A stretch of 64,000 nt of DNA from Streptomyces indicus (GCF_900100315.1 NZ_FNFF01000003.1:407813-471812); one strand, 5' to 3'; positions 50,101 through 58,785 are shown, counted from the stretch's first letter. A program made the numbers and translations. Notes: generated by a model not told the origin, from the letters alone.

Positions 50101-52096
50101 GTACGCGCTCGGCCTGCTCCTGCTGGTCGCGCTCGGCCTGTACTGGGTCCCGGTGCTCCGCATGGACGACGCCGACCTCGACGCCATGAACGGGCTCGGC
50201 CTGATCTCCGTGCTGCCGCCCGCGACCCTGCTCGGCGCCGCCCTGCTCGTGGTCACCTTCGCCTCACTGCTGTGGCACGAGCGGCCGCACAAGCTGCTGC
50301 TCACGCTCGCCCTGCTCGGGACCCTCGTGTCCCTGCACGCCCTGCCGGCCGTCATCGAGGCCGAGCCGCGGTTCGCCACGGCCTGGCAGCACCTCGGCTT
50401 CATGGAGTACATCGACCGCACCGGCTCCGCCGTGCCCGACCTGGACGCGCGCTGGAGCTGGCCGGGATTCTTCGCGGCGGCCACGTTCCTCGCCGAGGCC
50501 TGCGGCGTGGACGACATGCGCGAGGTCATCCGCTGGTGGCCGACGTTCATCCAACTCGCCTATCTCGCCCCGATGTTCCTGCTCATCCGCTCCCTGCGGG
50601 CGAGCTGGCGGGCCAAGTGGGCGGGTGTGTGGATCTTCGTGCTCAGCGGCTGGGTGGGCCAGGACTACTTCTCGCCGCAGGGCTTCACGTATCTGTTCTA
50701 CATCGCCTTCGTGGCGATCCTCCTCGTGTGGTTCCGCGCCCCCAGGATGCTGTGGGCCAAGCGGCGGCCGGGCGAGGCGGAGGTCCTGCCGAACACACGC
50801 GGTCAGCGGGCCACGCTGGTCCTGGTCCTGATAGCGCTGTTCGCGGCCACCGTCCCCGCGCACCAGCTCACGCCGTTCGTGATGCTCGGCGTGATCGCCG
50901 TCCTGGTCGTCATCGGCCGCTCGGAGCTGCGCGGGCTGCCGATCCTCTTCGGCATCCTCGTCGTGGTCTGGGTCGGCTTCCTCGCCGAGCCGTACTGGTC
51001 GGGTCACTTCGAGGAGCTGTTCGGCGGCGTCGGCGGCCTCGGCGGCAACGTCTCCTCGTCCGTCTCCGGGCGCATCGAGGGCGGCAGTTCCATCCATCAG
51101 CTGGTGCTGTACTCGCGGGTGGGTCTGGCCGGCCTGGTCATGGGCCTCGCCGTGTGGGGCTGGTGGCGGCGGCGCGGCTACCAGTACGCGGAGCGTTCGC
51201 TGCTCGTGCTGACCTTCGTGCCGTTCCTCGGCTTCGGCATGCAGTCGTACGGCGGCGAGATGGCGCTGCGCGTGTTCATGTTCGCGCTGCCGGGCGCGGC
51301 GCTGCTCGCCGGTCTCGCCCTGTTCCCGAGGACCGGCATCACCGCGCAGGAGCGCGACCGCGACCGGGTCACCCTGGCGCCGCTCGCGGCCCTGATGGCC
51401 GGCCTCGTCCTCGTCGGCGGCTTCCTGATCGCCCGCTGGGGCAACGAGCCATTCGAGCGGGTGCGGCCCGGCGAGGTCGCGGCGATGGAGTACGTGTACG
51501 AGCATTCCGACCCGACCGTGCGGCTGCTCTGGCTGACCGACGACGAGGTCAACAACGTGACGCCCGCGGCCCCTTGGGGCAAGCAGGACATGGAGAAGGT
51601 CGAGTACCGGCCGACGCTCGCGCCGCCCGACCCGGTCCTCGTCGGCTCCCTGGTCAAGGCGCTCAGGGACGCCGGGCCCAACTCGTATCTGATGGTCAAC
51701 CGCGGCCAGACCACCACGCTCAACCTGGACGGCGGCTATCCCCGCAGCTGGGACAAGCGCCTGATGAACAACCTCGACGACCGGCCGGAGCTCAAGCGGG
51801 CCTACAGCAACGAGGACGCCACGCTCTACACCCTGCGCAAGCAGCCGGAGGGCGAGGTCAGGAAGGCGGACCCCGGGCCGATCGGGCCGCAGGTCACCTG
51901 GACGCCGTGGTCGGTGATCGGCGCGCTCGCGGCCATCGCCCTGATCGCGCTGCTCGCCGTGCGCGAGGTGGTGCGGGTGGCCTCGCCGCCGAGTGTGCGG
52001 CAGTTGCAGTGGCTCCAGTCGACCTTCTGGTTCTCGCTGCCGCTGCTCGCGGTGCTGCTCGCCTCGCTGGTGCAGCGGTTCCTGACCCTGGCATGA
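47159..52096 (+). CDS. Giant fusion: MOP flippase plus polytopic glycosyltransferase-like domain
   Basis: Single frame of 1645 residues. Residues about 36-445 are a MOP/Wzx-type polysaccharide flippase with 12-14 helices (NTGISAVLGLGFWLAAARYY start). Residues about 443-980 are a hydrophilic, disordered-looking linker, very rich in Gly/Ser/Asp/Glu/Ala, including an eight-residue tandem repeat near residues 683-714 and two RPTWALR motifs (about 484 and 882). Residues about 981-1645 form a second polytopic domain with ten or more helices, GT-C-like, with a conserved-looking GQDYFSPQGFTYLFYI loop. GTG at 47159 overlaps the deacetylase stop by eight bases. It likely flips and then polymerises or transfers the lipid-linked repeat unit. 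Confidence 0.85.
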   Translation: MSDTTTAQAAAEVNETPGSSRPPSGSRLRLPGGGGSPLFRNAYALMLNTGISAVLGLGFWLAAARYYSDAAVGQGSAAIAAMKLIAGLAALTLTGAMARFIPVAGRTTGKLILRTYVGSSFAVALAAGVFLLTLDLWGPSYAFLDGPLPGLAFVLSVVAWSLLTLQDGVLTGLRSALWVPVGNTVFSLVKLVFLVAIATAVPVAGVFVSWVAAIAVSVLPLGWLVFRRLVPKHVKATKKGAQPPSLREMGRFLAGDYTGSLFSLAVVYLIPVIVASQVSSADNAYFYIATTIGGTVNLLAINMGASLTVEGAHDPGRLAANCRAALKRMARIMLPVCGIMFFGAPWILAVFGSGYADAATPLLRWFAVGALLRVIIETYFAVLRAQSRTSGLAYLQGALCVLVLGLTLVLLPRMGLTGAGVAEVCSLAVIGSISAYKLYGVVRSAPPAAAPARSHPREPVAADGDLSDVGQPSGETTMVLGPLVRRPTWALRAALDSDTLQLGLPVDFDHLERRPDVRPGPGTPAGGLPIVVPEAIRAPHQRTRPRPAAGDTPAWARRSGSGAGSGADSSSDSGAAPGAGSDSGAGSGSGSGSGSTSTLDLSKRVTAAGSGGGAGVRAVLPEDDASRSGASSASEDGPRSKDAENGGSSGADDGATAVAEGGLPSEGRDAGVPAVRETQVEAVRGHEDASVREDEDASIRKDEDTSVRDEVADAVEEGVPAQVREGAVESVRDRVDGEPDDSPSAGLAPAVMEPADRAPAEAPAPDDASPQDRPEDSPGGARATPVDAGRSVDDEPADSAPVDSHPDHHPAAGDESDEPDDTADTADSKHPGGPTASDDSDDSDDSPDPEAPTGSGSPADSGGPADSDSAADSDSPADLGEHRPTWALRLPSVLPAPRAAKPSAPVTPPAAASTASAASGPSQEASAEPQSEAVPVAREQRSKFPSVVESSPPRARAQSLSGAAPEPPRGAVAAPTKPSRSYALGLLLLVALGLYWVPVLRMDDADLDAMNGLGLISVLPPATLLGAALLVVTFASLLWHERPHKLLLTLALLGTLVSLHALPAVIEAEPRFATAWQHLGFMEYIDRTGSAVPDLDARWSWPGFFAAATFLAEACGVDDMREVIRWWPTFIQLAYLAPMFLLIRSLRASWRAKWAGVWIFVLSGWVGQDYFSPQGFTYLFYIAFVAILLVWFRAPRMLWAKRRPGEAEVLPNTRGQRATLVLVLIALFAATVPAHQLTPFVMLGVIAVLVVIGRSELRGLPILFGILVVVWVGFLAEPYWSGHFEELFGGVGGLGGNVSSSVSGRIEGGSSIHQLVLYSRVGLAGLVMGLAVWGWWRRRGYQYAERSLLVLTFVPFLGFGMQSYGGEMALRVFMFALPGAALLAGLALFPRTGITAQERDRDRVTLAPLAALMAGLVLVGGFLIARWGNEPFERVRPGEVAAMEYVYEHSDPTVRLLWLTDDEVNNVTPAAPWGKQDMEKVEYRPTLAPPDPVLVGSLVKALRDAGPNSYLMVNRGQTTTLNLDGGYPRSWDKRLMNNLDDRPELKRAYSNEDATLYTLRKQPEGEVRKADPGPIGPQVTWTPWSVIGALAAIALIALLAVREVVRVASPPSVRQLQWLQSTFWFSLPLLAVLLASLVQRFLTLA
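48611..49825 (+). repeat. RPTWALR motif pair and eight-residue repeats in the fusion linker
   Basis: RRPTWALR begins at 48611 and HRPTWALR at 49802, 397 codons apart inside an otherwise low-complexity linker. At 49205-49300 a 24-bp tandem repeat encodes VRxxEDAS-type units (four copies, the last diverged). Confidence 0.7.
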
Positions 52097-52141
52097 CGCG
52101 GAGGTCGCTGCCCCTGGTCCAGCGGTGGCGCGGGCGCACCG

Positions 52142-53548
52142 TCAGCGGCGCGCCCAGTGCACCTCGTACGGGCCGAGTTCCAGGCGCTTGCCGTCGACCG
52201 TCACCTTCGTGGTGCGGTCGACGGTGTTCACCACGAGCAGCGCCTCGTCGTCGGCGAGAACGCGCACCGGTGCGTCGTCGAGCGCCACGGTGACGTCCTC
52301 GTACCGGGTGCCGGGCGGGAACTCCTTCGCGAACCGCTCGATCAGGCCGAGCATCGGCAACTTCCGCCCGCCGTCGGCCAGTTCGGTGGAGCTCCACAGG
52401 CAGCCGGCGCAGTCCTCGCCACGCTTCTGCGGGTTCCAGTAGAAGGCGGTGCTCGTGCCGCCCTCGGCCAGCGCGATCATCCCGGTGGCCTGCACGGCGA
52501 CGCGGTGCGGCTCGGCCCAGTCGTCGCGGTTGTCGTTGTGGTCGCCCGGCTCGACGTAGTACTCGGCCCACCACAGCGGCAGCCCGCCGGTGCGCTCCCG
52601 CACCCACTCACTGACGTCGGTGAACTTCTCGGTGGCCCGGAACTCGTCGGGCAGCAGTTCGTCGTCGGCGGTGTAGCTGGAGCCGTCGACGACGACGAAG
52701 TCGGCGCCCGCCTTGTTCTCGTTCCAGTAGTCGAAGGCGTCGAGGACGCGCTGGTCGGCGCTGCCCCAGTCGCCCTTGAGCTCGTCCGAGGCGTTGTCGG
52801 TCTGGCGCGGGTCGAGGCTGTCCATCACGAGGTAGGGGCCGCCGACGAGGATGTCCTCGTTGACCTTCTTCAGCTCGCGGTAGACCAGGTTGTAGAGCTC
52901 GGTGTAGCCCTCGTAGTCCCAGCGCGCCTCGGCATCGTTCCAGAAGCCCTTGAACTCGTTCCAGACGACGAAGTGCCGTACGTCCGGGTAGCGCTTGGCA
53001 ACGGTCGCGGCGAGTGTTGCGAAGTCCTTGAAGTGCCGCCGTTCGGGGGCGGCTTCGAGCCGGTCCCAGTCGACGTTGTCGACTCCGGCCTTGCCGCCCT
53101 TCATCCAGTCGGGCGCGCAGCACAGGGTCACCACGGGCGTGGACTTCGTGGCGCGGATGAAGTCCATCCGCTCGTCCATCTCACCGAACCGGTAGCGGCC
53201 CGGGGAGGGTTCGGGGTTGTCGGAGCCCCAGCCCATGAGGTGCTGCACCTGCGGCAGGCGCGGCCCGGCGAGCAGCTTCTCGGCGCGCCCGACCGCGGCG
53301 TCCTCGCCCTCGTCCGCGCTGTGCTCGGTGTGCGTGAACCCCCAGCCGAGCTCGGCCTTCGGCCGGTCCGTGGGGATCGTGGGCGAGCCCCAGACCTTGT
53401 CGCCGTCCGTCGTCGTACCGGCCGTAGAACCGTTGCCGTCGGGCAGGTTGCTCAGGGTGAGCACCAGTGCCAGTGCGGCAAGACCCACGCCGAGCAGCGC
53501 GGTGAACCGCCACCGCCGTGCCCCCGAATTCCACCCATGACGTCCCAT
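52142..53548 (-). CDS. GH39-like glycoside hydrolase, membrane-anchored
   Basis: Protein of 468 residues. An N-terminal membrane anchor (residues 14-34) leads to a TIM-barrel hydrolase resembling GH39 beta-xylosidases: the acid/base Glu is in VVWNEFKGFWND and the nucleophile Glu probably in LWWAEYYVEPG. A small beta C-terminal domain ends LELGPYEVHWARR. The C-terminus lies outside the cell. It converges on the giant fusion gene (46-base gap) and may trim or release the exopolysaccharide. ATG at 53548 is used; the frame open to 53698 lacks a ribosome site. Confidence 0.8.
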   Translation of the reverse strand: MGRHGWNSGARRWRFTALLGVGLAALALVLTLSNLPDGNGSTAGTTTDGDKVWGSPTIPTDRPKAELGWGFTHTEHSADEGEDAAVGRAEKLLAGPRLPQVQHLMGWGSDNPEPSPGRYRFGEMDERMDFIRATKSTPVVTLCCAPDWMKGGKAGVDNVDWDRLEAAPERRHFKDFATLAATVAKRYPDVRHFVVWNEFKGFWNDAEARWDYEGYTELYNLVYRELKKVNEDILVGGPYLVMDSLDPRQTDNASDELKGDWGSADQRVLDAFDYWNENKAGADFVVVDGSSYTADDELLPDEFRATEKFTDVSEWVRERTGGLPLWWAEYYVEPGDHNDNRDDWAEPHRVAVQATGMIALAEGGTSTAFYWNPQKRGEDCAGCLWSSTELADGGRKLPMLGLIERFAKEFPPGTRYEDVTVALDDAPVRVLADDEALLVVNTVDRTTKVTVDGKRLELGPYEVHWARR

Positions 53549-53745
53549 CAACGGGCAAGGGTAATCGGGGCAGTTGGCGGAATGACATACTCCGTTGCCA
53601 CGGCCTTGTAACACACCCTTCCGGCGCAACGCGCCACGGCCCGCCCGGCTCCCGTCCGGACCTTTCACCGTCCGGACTCTCATCGTCCAGCCCCTCACCG
53701 CCCGGCCCGCGAAATTCCGTGCGCGGGGTTGCCCGGTGACGGATC

Positions 53746-54867
53746 ATGTACCGCATGCCCGAAAAGGACCCGCGGCACTCCCTGCCGATCAGGCTGACCA
53801 TGGATGACAACGACTCACCGTCGGATGTCGTCGATGCGCTGTTCCTCGCCCGGTTCGCCACCGGTGAGCAGCCGTACTCGCACGCTGTGTCGATCGAGCG
53901 CGTCAAGCCCGGCCTGGACCTCGTGCCGTCCGGGGCCGCGGTGCTGCGCGCGGTCCGCGACGACGACCGTTCCGCCACCCTCGCCGAGGGCGACGGCTGG
54001 ACGCTCCTCGTCTCGCGCTGGAGCCGCGGTGCCGACGTGACCGTCATCGCCACCTCGGCCGAACTGGCCGAGCGCGTCGTCAAGCAGGTCACCGAGGACG
54101 CGGCCGACGAGCCCGAACCGCAGCCGGACAACGTGACGATGGGGTTCTGGTACGTCTCGCCGCGCCGCGGCCCGTACCGCACGACCCGGCAGATCGCGGC
54201 CGGTGCCTGGGACGAGGTGCGGCCCAACTACACGGCGGCCGTGGCCGATGCGATGGACCGCCTGATGAAGACCACGCCCGAGGACATCGCGGGCCGGCTG
54301 CTGCTCCTGCACGGCCCGCCCGGCACCGGCAAGACCTCGGCCCTGCGCACCCTGGCCCGCTCGTGGCGGGACTGGTGCCAGGTGGACTGTGTGCTCGATC
54401 CGGAGCGGCTGTTCACCGATGTCGGCTACCTCATGGACATCGCGATCGGTGAGGAGGACGGCACCGGCAAGGGCCGCTGGCGCCTGCTGCTCCTGGAGGA
54501 CTGCGACGAGCTGATCCGCGGCGAGGCCAAGCACACCGCGGGCCAGGCCCTGTCGCGGCTGCTGAACCTGACGGACGGACTGCTCGGCCAGGGGCGCAAC
54601 GTCCTCGTGGGCGTCACCACCAACGAGGACCTGGAGCGCCTGCACCCGGCGGTCGTACGCCCCGGCCGCTGCCTCGCCCGGATCGAGGTGGGCGCCCTGA
54701 CCCGCAAGGAGTCCCTGGACTGGCTGGGCGCGGACTTCCCGGACGCCGCCTCGTCCGTCGGCCGCGAGGGCGCGACCCTCGCCGAGCTGTACGCGCTGCG
54801 GCGCGGGGTGTCGCCCACCTCGGTGCCGGATCCGCGGGACGGGGCGGACGCGGGGCTCTACCTGTAG
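53746..54867 (+). CDS. AAA ATPase with DUF5925
   Basis: Protein of 373 residues. The N-terminal half is the DUF5925 region. The AAA core holds Walker A GPPGTGKT (residues 190-197), Walker B LLLLEDCDE (about 246-254), and a sensor-like VVRPGRCLARIE. This class is common and uncharacterised in actinobacteria. ATG at 53746, or 53755 (MPEKDP). It is transcribed alone, divergent from the GH39-like gene. Role not assigned. Confidence 0.8.
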   Translation: MYRMPEKDPRHSLPIRLTMDDNDSPSDVVDALFLARFATGEQPYSHAVSIERVKPGLDLVPSGAAVLRAVRDDDRSATLAEGDGWTLLVSRWSRGADVTVIATSAELAERVVKQVTEDAADEPEPQPDNVTMGFWYVSPRRGPYRTTRQIAAGAWDEVRPNYTAAVADAMDRLMKTTPEDIAGRLLLLHGPPGTGKTSALRTLARSWRDWCQVDCVLDPERLFTDVGYLMDIAIGEEDGTGKGRWRLLLLEDCDELIRGEAKHTAGQALSRLLNLTDGLLGQGRNVLVGVTTNEDLERLHPAVVRPGRCLARIEVGALTRKESLDWLGADFPDAASSVGREGATLAELYALRRGVSPTSVPDPRDGADAGLYL

Positions 54868-54967
54868 GACACCGGGTGCGAACCGGCGGGCGCGGCACGC
54901 GGCTTGGCGGGCCCCACCCCCGGCTCGGGCGCGCCACTCGGCCGGGGTGCGAACCGCCCGCAGACGG

Positions 54968-55339
54968 TCAGGAGTACGCCGCCCGCACCGCGTCCTCGAC
55001 CGCCGCCAGCGCCGCCGCGCGGTCCAGGCCGAGGCGCTTGGCCTGGGCCGCATAGGCGGCGGCCGCCGCGGCGGCCTTCTGCTCGGCCGCTCCCCCGGCC
55101 GCCGCGACGAAGGTGCCGTTGCGGCCGCGGGTCTCGATCACGCCGTCGGCCTCGAGGGCCTTGTAGGCCTTGGCGACCGTGTTCGCCGCGAGGGAGAGGG
55201 TCTCGGCGAGACCGCGCACGGTCGGCAGTTTGTAGCCCACCGGCAGCGCTCCCGAGCGGGCCTGCTCGGAGATCTGCGCGCGCACCTGTTCGTACGGGGC
55301 CTCGGCCGCGTCCTGGTCGATTCGGAGCTTCAGAGTCAC
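54968..55339 (-). CDS. GntR regulator, YhcF (short) type
   Basis: Protein of 123 residues: a single winged-helix domain (residues 12-80, YEQVRAQISEQARSGALPVG to EADGVIETRGRNGTFV) followed by a short helical Ala-rich tail. YhcF-type GntR proteins usually regulate a neighbouring ABC transporter; none is adjacent here. GTG at 55339. It lies between the AAA ATPase and the GNAT/DUF402 operon. Confidence 0.85.
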   Translation of the reverse strand: MTLKLRIDQDAAEAPYEQVRAQISEQARSGALPVGYKLPTVRGLAETLSLAANTVAKAYKALEADGVIETRGRNGTFVAAAGGAAEQKAAAAAAAYAAQAKRLGLDRAAALAAVEDAVRAAYS

Positions 55340-55514
55340 GCGCCGATTGTCGCAGCCCGGCCTCCGCGGCGGACGGTACCGGTATCCCCCACCTGCTGTT
55401 TACCGCTGGCACCCAGAGACCGGGGCCCCGTCCATACCTAGGGCGAAGTCCCGTATACCTACCGGCCGGAAATTGGGAGGCACGGCTCCGGCGCGCCACG
55501 TAACGTCCGTGACC

Positions 55515-56435
55515 ATGACCGTCATCGTCCGTGCTTTCCGACCCGAGGACGCCCCGGCCGCCACCGAGGTGCTGCGCGCCGCCCTCCCGTTCATGGTGAC
55601 CACGCCCGAGGCCATGCTGTGGCAGAGCGCCCATGCCGCCCCCGCGAGCCGCTACCAGTTGTTCGTCGCCGAGCGCGACGGACAGATCGTGGCGCGCGGC
55701 GAGGCCGGTATCGCGCACGAGAGCAGCACGCCGGGCCAGGCTTTCGCCAACGTCTATGTCCATCCGGAGCACCGGGGGCACGGGGTGGGCGCCCTGGTGC
55801 TGCGCACGGCCGAGGAGCATGTCGCGGACGCCGGTGCGGACACGGTCTACTCGTGGGTGCTCGACGAGGGGCCGAACCGCGCCTTCGCCGAGCGCCGCGG
55901 CTACCGTTCGAGCCGCTCGGCCCACTTCCTCCGCCTCGACCTGGCGGCCGCGGCGCTGCCGCAGCTGCCCGCGATCCCGCCGGATGTCACGCTCGCCCCG
56001 GTCTCGGACTGGGCGGACGACCCGCGCCCGATGTTCGCCCTCGACGCGGAGTGCACGGCGGACGAGCCGGGCGATCTCGACGCCGCCCTCGACGACTACG
56101 AGGAGTGGCTGGACACGACCTGGCGCGACCCGCTGCTCGACCGCGAGCTCAGCACGGTCGCCCTGGTCGACGGCGTGCCCGCCGCGTTCACAGCGGCGCG
56201 TACGGACGGCCTGACCCGCTACGGGTCGGGCATGACGGGCACGGCCAGGGCGTTCCGCGGCCGCGGCCTGGCGAAGCTGGCCAAGGCGCACTCACTGCAC
56301 CGGGCGCGGGCAGCGGGGTACACCGAGGCCTTCACGGGCAACGACGCGGACAATGCGCCGATGCTCGCGATCAACAAGTGGTTCGGCTATGAGATCTGCG
56401 CGACGGAGGTGCGATATGTCCGCGACCTCGGATGA
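55515..56435 (+). CDS. GNAT acetyltransferase with two domains
   Basis: Protein of 306 residues with two GNAT-like halves. The first has the acetyl-CoA loop VYVHPEHRGHGVGALV (about residues 76-91), the second TGTARAFRGRGLAKLAK. Such tandem GNATs acetylate small amines or aminoglycosides. ATG at 55515. It overlaps the DUF402 gene by 20 bases, so the pair is coupled. Confidence 0.85.
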   Translation: MTVIVRAFRPEDAPAATEVLRAALPFMVTTPEAMLWQSAHAAPASRYQLFVAERDGQIVARGEAGIAHESSTPGQAFANVYVHPEHRGHGVGALVLRTAEEHVADAGADTVYSWVLDEGPNRAFAERRGYRSSRSAHFLRLDLAAAALPQLPAIPPDVTLAPVSDWADDPRPMFALDAECTADEPGDLDAALDDYEEWLDTTWRDPLLDRELSTVALVDGVPAAFTAARTDGLTRYGSGMTGTARAFRGRGLAKLAKAHSLHRARAAGYTEAFTGNDADNAPMLAINKWFGYEICATEVRYVRDLG

Positions 56436-56919
56436 CTCCCTCGACGACATGGTGAAGGTCCACCTGACGAAGGCGGGCCGCACGAAGATCCGCTATCCGG
56501 CGCTCCTGGTCGCCGACGACGGCACGCAGGTGACGGTGCGCGCGCCGTGGGCGGGCGAGGGCGTGCGGGACTTCGGCTTCGTACGCTTCGAGCCCGGCGA
56601 CGTCTTCACCGAGCACTACTGGCGCAACCGGTGGTACTCGATCAAGGAAGTGCGCACCGCGGAGGGCCCGTTGAAGGGCTGGTACTGCGATGTGACACGG
56701 CCCGCCGTCCTCGACGCCGGTGAACTGGTCGTCGAGGACCTGGACTTGGACCTGTGGGTGTCCGCGGACGGGGGCACGGTGCTGCGTCTGGACGAGGACG
56801 AGTTCGCCGCGAGCGGCCTCGCGGACCGGGACCCGAAGGCCGCCGAGGAGGCGGTCCGGGCCCTCGACGAGCTCGAAGTCGTCGCGCAGGTCAGGGGGTT
56901 GGCGACCCTTCTGGACTGA
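56416..56919 (+). CDS. DUF402/FomD-like protein
   Basis: Protein of 167 residues with the DUF402 beta-barrel: FEPGDVFTEHYWRNRWYSIKEV and GWYCDVTRPAVLDAGELVVEDLDLDLWVSADG, the metal- and nucleotide-binding region of FomD and Sa1684-type nucleotide phosphatases. It starts inside the previous gene. The stop overlaps the convergent fusion gene by 29 bases. It probably hydrolyses a nucleotide diphosphate or activated ester. Confidence 0.85.
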   Translation: MSATSDDSLDDMVKVHLTKAGRTKIRYPALLVADDGTQVTVRAPWAGEGVRDFGFVRFEPGDVFTEHYWRNRWYSIKEVRTAEGPLKGWYCDVTRPAVLDAGELVVEDLDLDLWVSADGGTVLRLDEDEFAASGLADRDPKAAEEAVRALDELEVVAQVRGLATLLD

Positions 56920-58522
56920 TCCGGTGGCCGGCGGGCGGCCCGCCGGCCACCAGCTCCACCTCGAAGCCGAGCCCGTCCTCCAGATAGGCGGCGCAGTGCT
57001 GCGCGCCGCCCGCATACGGATGCGCATCGGCGTACATGAGCGACCATCCGTATACGGAGGCGCGCGCCACCAGGTCGTCCAGGGCGGCCCGGTCGCGGAC
57101 GTGGAACGCCAGATGGTTGAGCCCGGGTGACGTGCGCCGATGCGTGTCCCCGGTCAGGGCCTTGGACTGCTCGAGGACCACGTACGTATCCGCGAGACGC
57201 CAGCTGCGCCCCGACTCCCAGCTCTGGTACGGCGTATAGCCGAGGTCGCCGAGCAGCGGGCCCCAGGAGGCCTCGGCCGCGGCGAGGTCGGGCACCCACA
57301 GCTCGATGTGGTGCGGACGCCCGGAGTTCGTGGGCGGCAGCACCCGCGCCCGCTCCCGGCCCGGCTCGTGCGCCACGGCGTCCCCGTCCTCGTGCCAGTG
57401 CAGCACGAAGCGCTCGCCCGTCCGGTAGGCCTCGATGCCCGCACGCGCGTAGGCCACGATGCCGTCCGGCAGCGCGGACAGCGGGAACCACTCCAGGGCG
57501 TCGCACTTGTCGGGCTCGCGGTTGTCCGGGGCCTGGTCCGTGGCCGACTCGAAGAACCAGCCGATGCGGGGCGCGCCGGCGGGTCCGCGGTGCTGCATCA
57601 CCAGCGCCGTGCGCACCTCGGCCGGGTCGAGGCGCAGGCCCACCTCCTCCTGTGCCTCGCGCAGGACCGCGGCCCGGACGTCCTCGCCGTCCTCGAGGTG
57701 CCCGGAGGGCAGGTGCCACAGGCCGTCCGCGTACCCGGTGCCCGCGCGCCGGGCGAGCAGCACGCGGTCGCCGCGGCGGACGATCAGGTGCACGTCGACG
57801 ACCTCGCGGTGACGGGGCGGCTCCAGCCTGGCCACCACCGCGTAGCGCAGGTCGTGCACCGGCCTGCCCCACAGGCGGGCGTCGGGCGAGAGGTCCTCGG
57901 TGTGCACGCGGGCCGCGAGCGGCGCGAGTGCCTCGGTGACCTGCTCGACGGGCAGACCTCCTTCGCCCCACACCCCTTCGACCAGCACGAGCCGGCCGCC
58001 GGGCCGCAGCAGCGAGCTCCAGTGCCGCAGCACCGCCGCGGGATCGGGGAAAGTCCACAGCACGTGGCGGACGAGGACCACGTCGAACCTGCGCCCGCCC
58101 ACCGGCGGCCGGGCCGCGTCACCGACCACGAACTGCGCCGCTGCCCCTCCCCCGTCACTGGTCATTCCCGACACCTGCACGCCGAGCTTGGCCCGGGCGC
58201 GCTCCACCATGCTCGGCGCCAGATCCACGCCGAGGACGCGGTGCCCCTGCTCCACGGCGAGCTGCGCCAGGCTCCCCGTGCCGCAACCGAGGTCGAGCAC
58301 CTCGGACGGCTCGCGCGGCAGCCACTGCGCGAGGCGCTCCGCCCAGGCCGCGCGGACCTGCGGGTCGCGCAGGCCGTGGTCCGGCTCCTCGTCGAAGGTG
58401 GCGGCCTCCGCGTCCCAGTCGACCCCGTGGTCCCGGGCCGTCTCGTGCTCGCGCGTGACCCCTTGGTCCCGGGCGGCTGCCTCGTCCGCCCGCATGGTGC
58501 TGTCCCCTCGCGTTTCGCTCAT
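56891..58522 (-). CDS. Triple fusion: methyltransferase, Nudix hydrolase, VOC domain
   Basis: Single 543-residue frame. Residues about 30-215 are a SAM methyltransferase with the VLDLGCGTGS glycine loop (about 74-83). Residues about 235-380 hold a complete Nudix box, GHLEDGEDVRAAVL then REAQEEVGL (about 272-294). Residues about 402-525 are a VOC/glyoxalase-type domain (HHIELWVPDLAAAEASW; HLAFHVRDRAALDDLV). ATG at 58522 chosen; the frame to 58693 is extra. Three enzymes in one chain is unusual. The substrate of none is known; Nudix and methyltransferase in one protein suggest a modified-nucleotide or metabolite repair role. Confidence 0.85.
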   Translation of the reverse strand: MSETRGDSTMRADEAAARDQGVTREHETARDHGVDWDAEAATFDEEPDHGLRDPQVRAAWAERLAQWLPREPSEVLDLGCGTGSLAQLAVEQGHRVLGVDLAPSMVERARAKLGVQVSGMTSDGGGAAAQFVVGDAARPPVGGRRFDVVLVRHVLWTFPDPAAVLRHWSSLLRPGGRLVLVEGVWGEGGLPVEQVTEALAPLAARVHTEDLSPDARLWGRPVHDLRYAVVARLEPPRHREVVDVHLIVRRGDRVLLARRAGTGYADGLWHLPSGHLEDGEDVRAAVLREAQEEVGLRLDPAEVRTALVMQHRGPAGAPRIGWFFESATDQAPDNREPDKCDALEWFPLSALPDGIVAYARAGIEAYRTGERFVLHWHEDGDAVAHEPGRERARVLPPTNSGRPHHIELWVPDLAAAEASWGPLLGDLGYTPYQSWESGRSWRLADTYVVLEQSKALTGDTHRRTSPGLNHLAFHVRDRAALDDLVARASVYGWSLMYADAHPYAGGAQHCAAYLEDGLGFEVELVAGGPPAGHRISPEGSPTP

Positions 58523-58719
58523 ACGGCGATCCTCGCAGCCGCCACTGACAGTCCGGCCGTGCGGACATCGCCGGCCCCAACCCCCGTACGCTGCAAGGAA
58601 ATCCCCGGCGTCCCACATGCTGATACGCAGGGGTCGGCCTATGGCCCGGCTGGGAAGAAACCTGGCAAGGAGCGTGACAAGCACCACTGACAAACCGGGC
58701 GGCGATGAGAAAGGCTCTT

Positions 58720-58764
58720 CGCCCGGGTCTAACCGAGTGGATGAACGGTACTCGCACCCGGGCG
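58720..58764 (+). promoter_or_regulatory. Nested leader hairpin upstream of the small gene
   Basis: CGCCCGGGT (58720-58728) pairs exactly with ACCCGGGCG (58756-58764); inside, CGAGT (58734-58738) pairs with ACTCG (58750-58754). It ends ten bases before the AGGAGG ribosome site (58775-58780). Confidence 0.55.
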
Positions 58765-58785
58765 ACTCGACGCTAGGAGGCCGCT

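Noticed and set aside
48855..50550. Long minus-strand frame opposite the fusion linker
   Set aside because: Ser/Arg-rich composition is the mirror of the Gly/Ser/Asp linker; the fusion frame is continuous with two membrane domains.
58640..58785. Frame starting MARLGRNLARSV upstream of the small gene
   Set aside because: No ribosome site, runs out of frame with and through the ribosome site of the 47-residue gene, and has poor coding character downstream.
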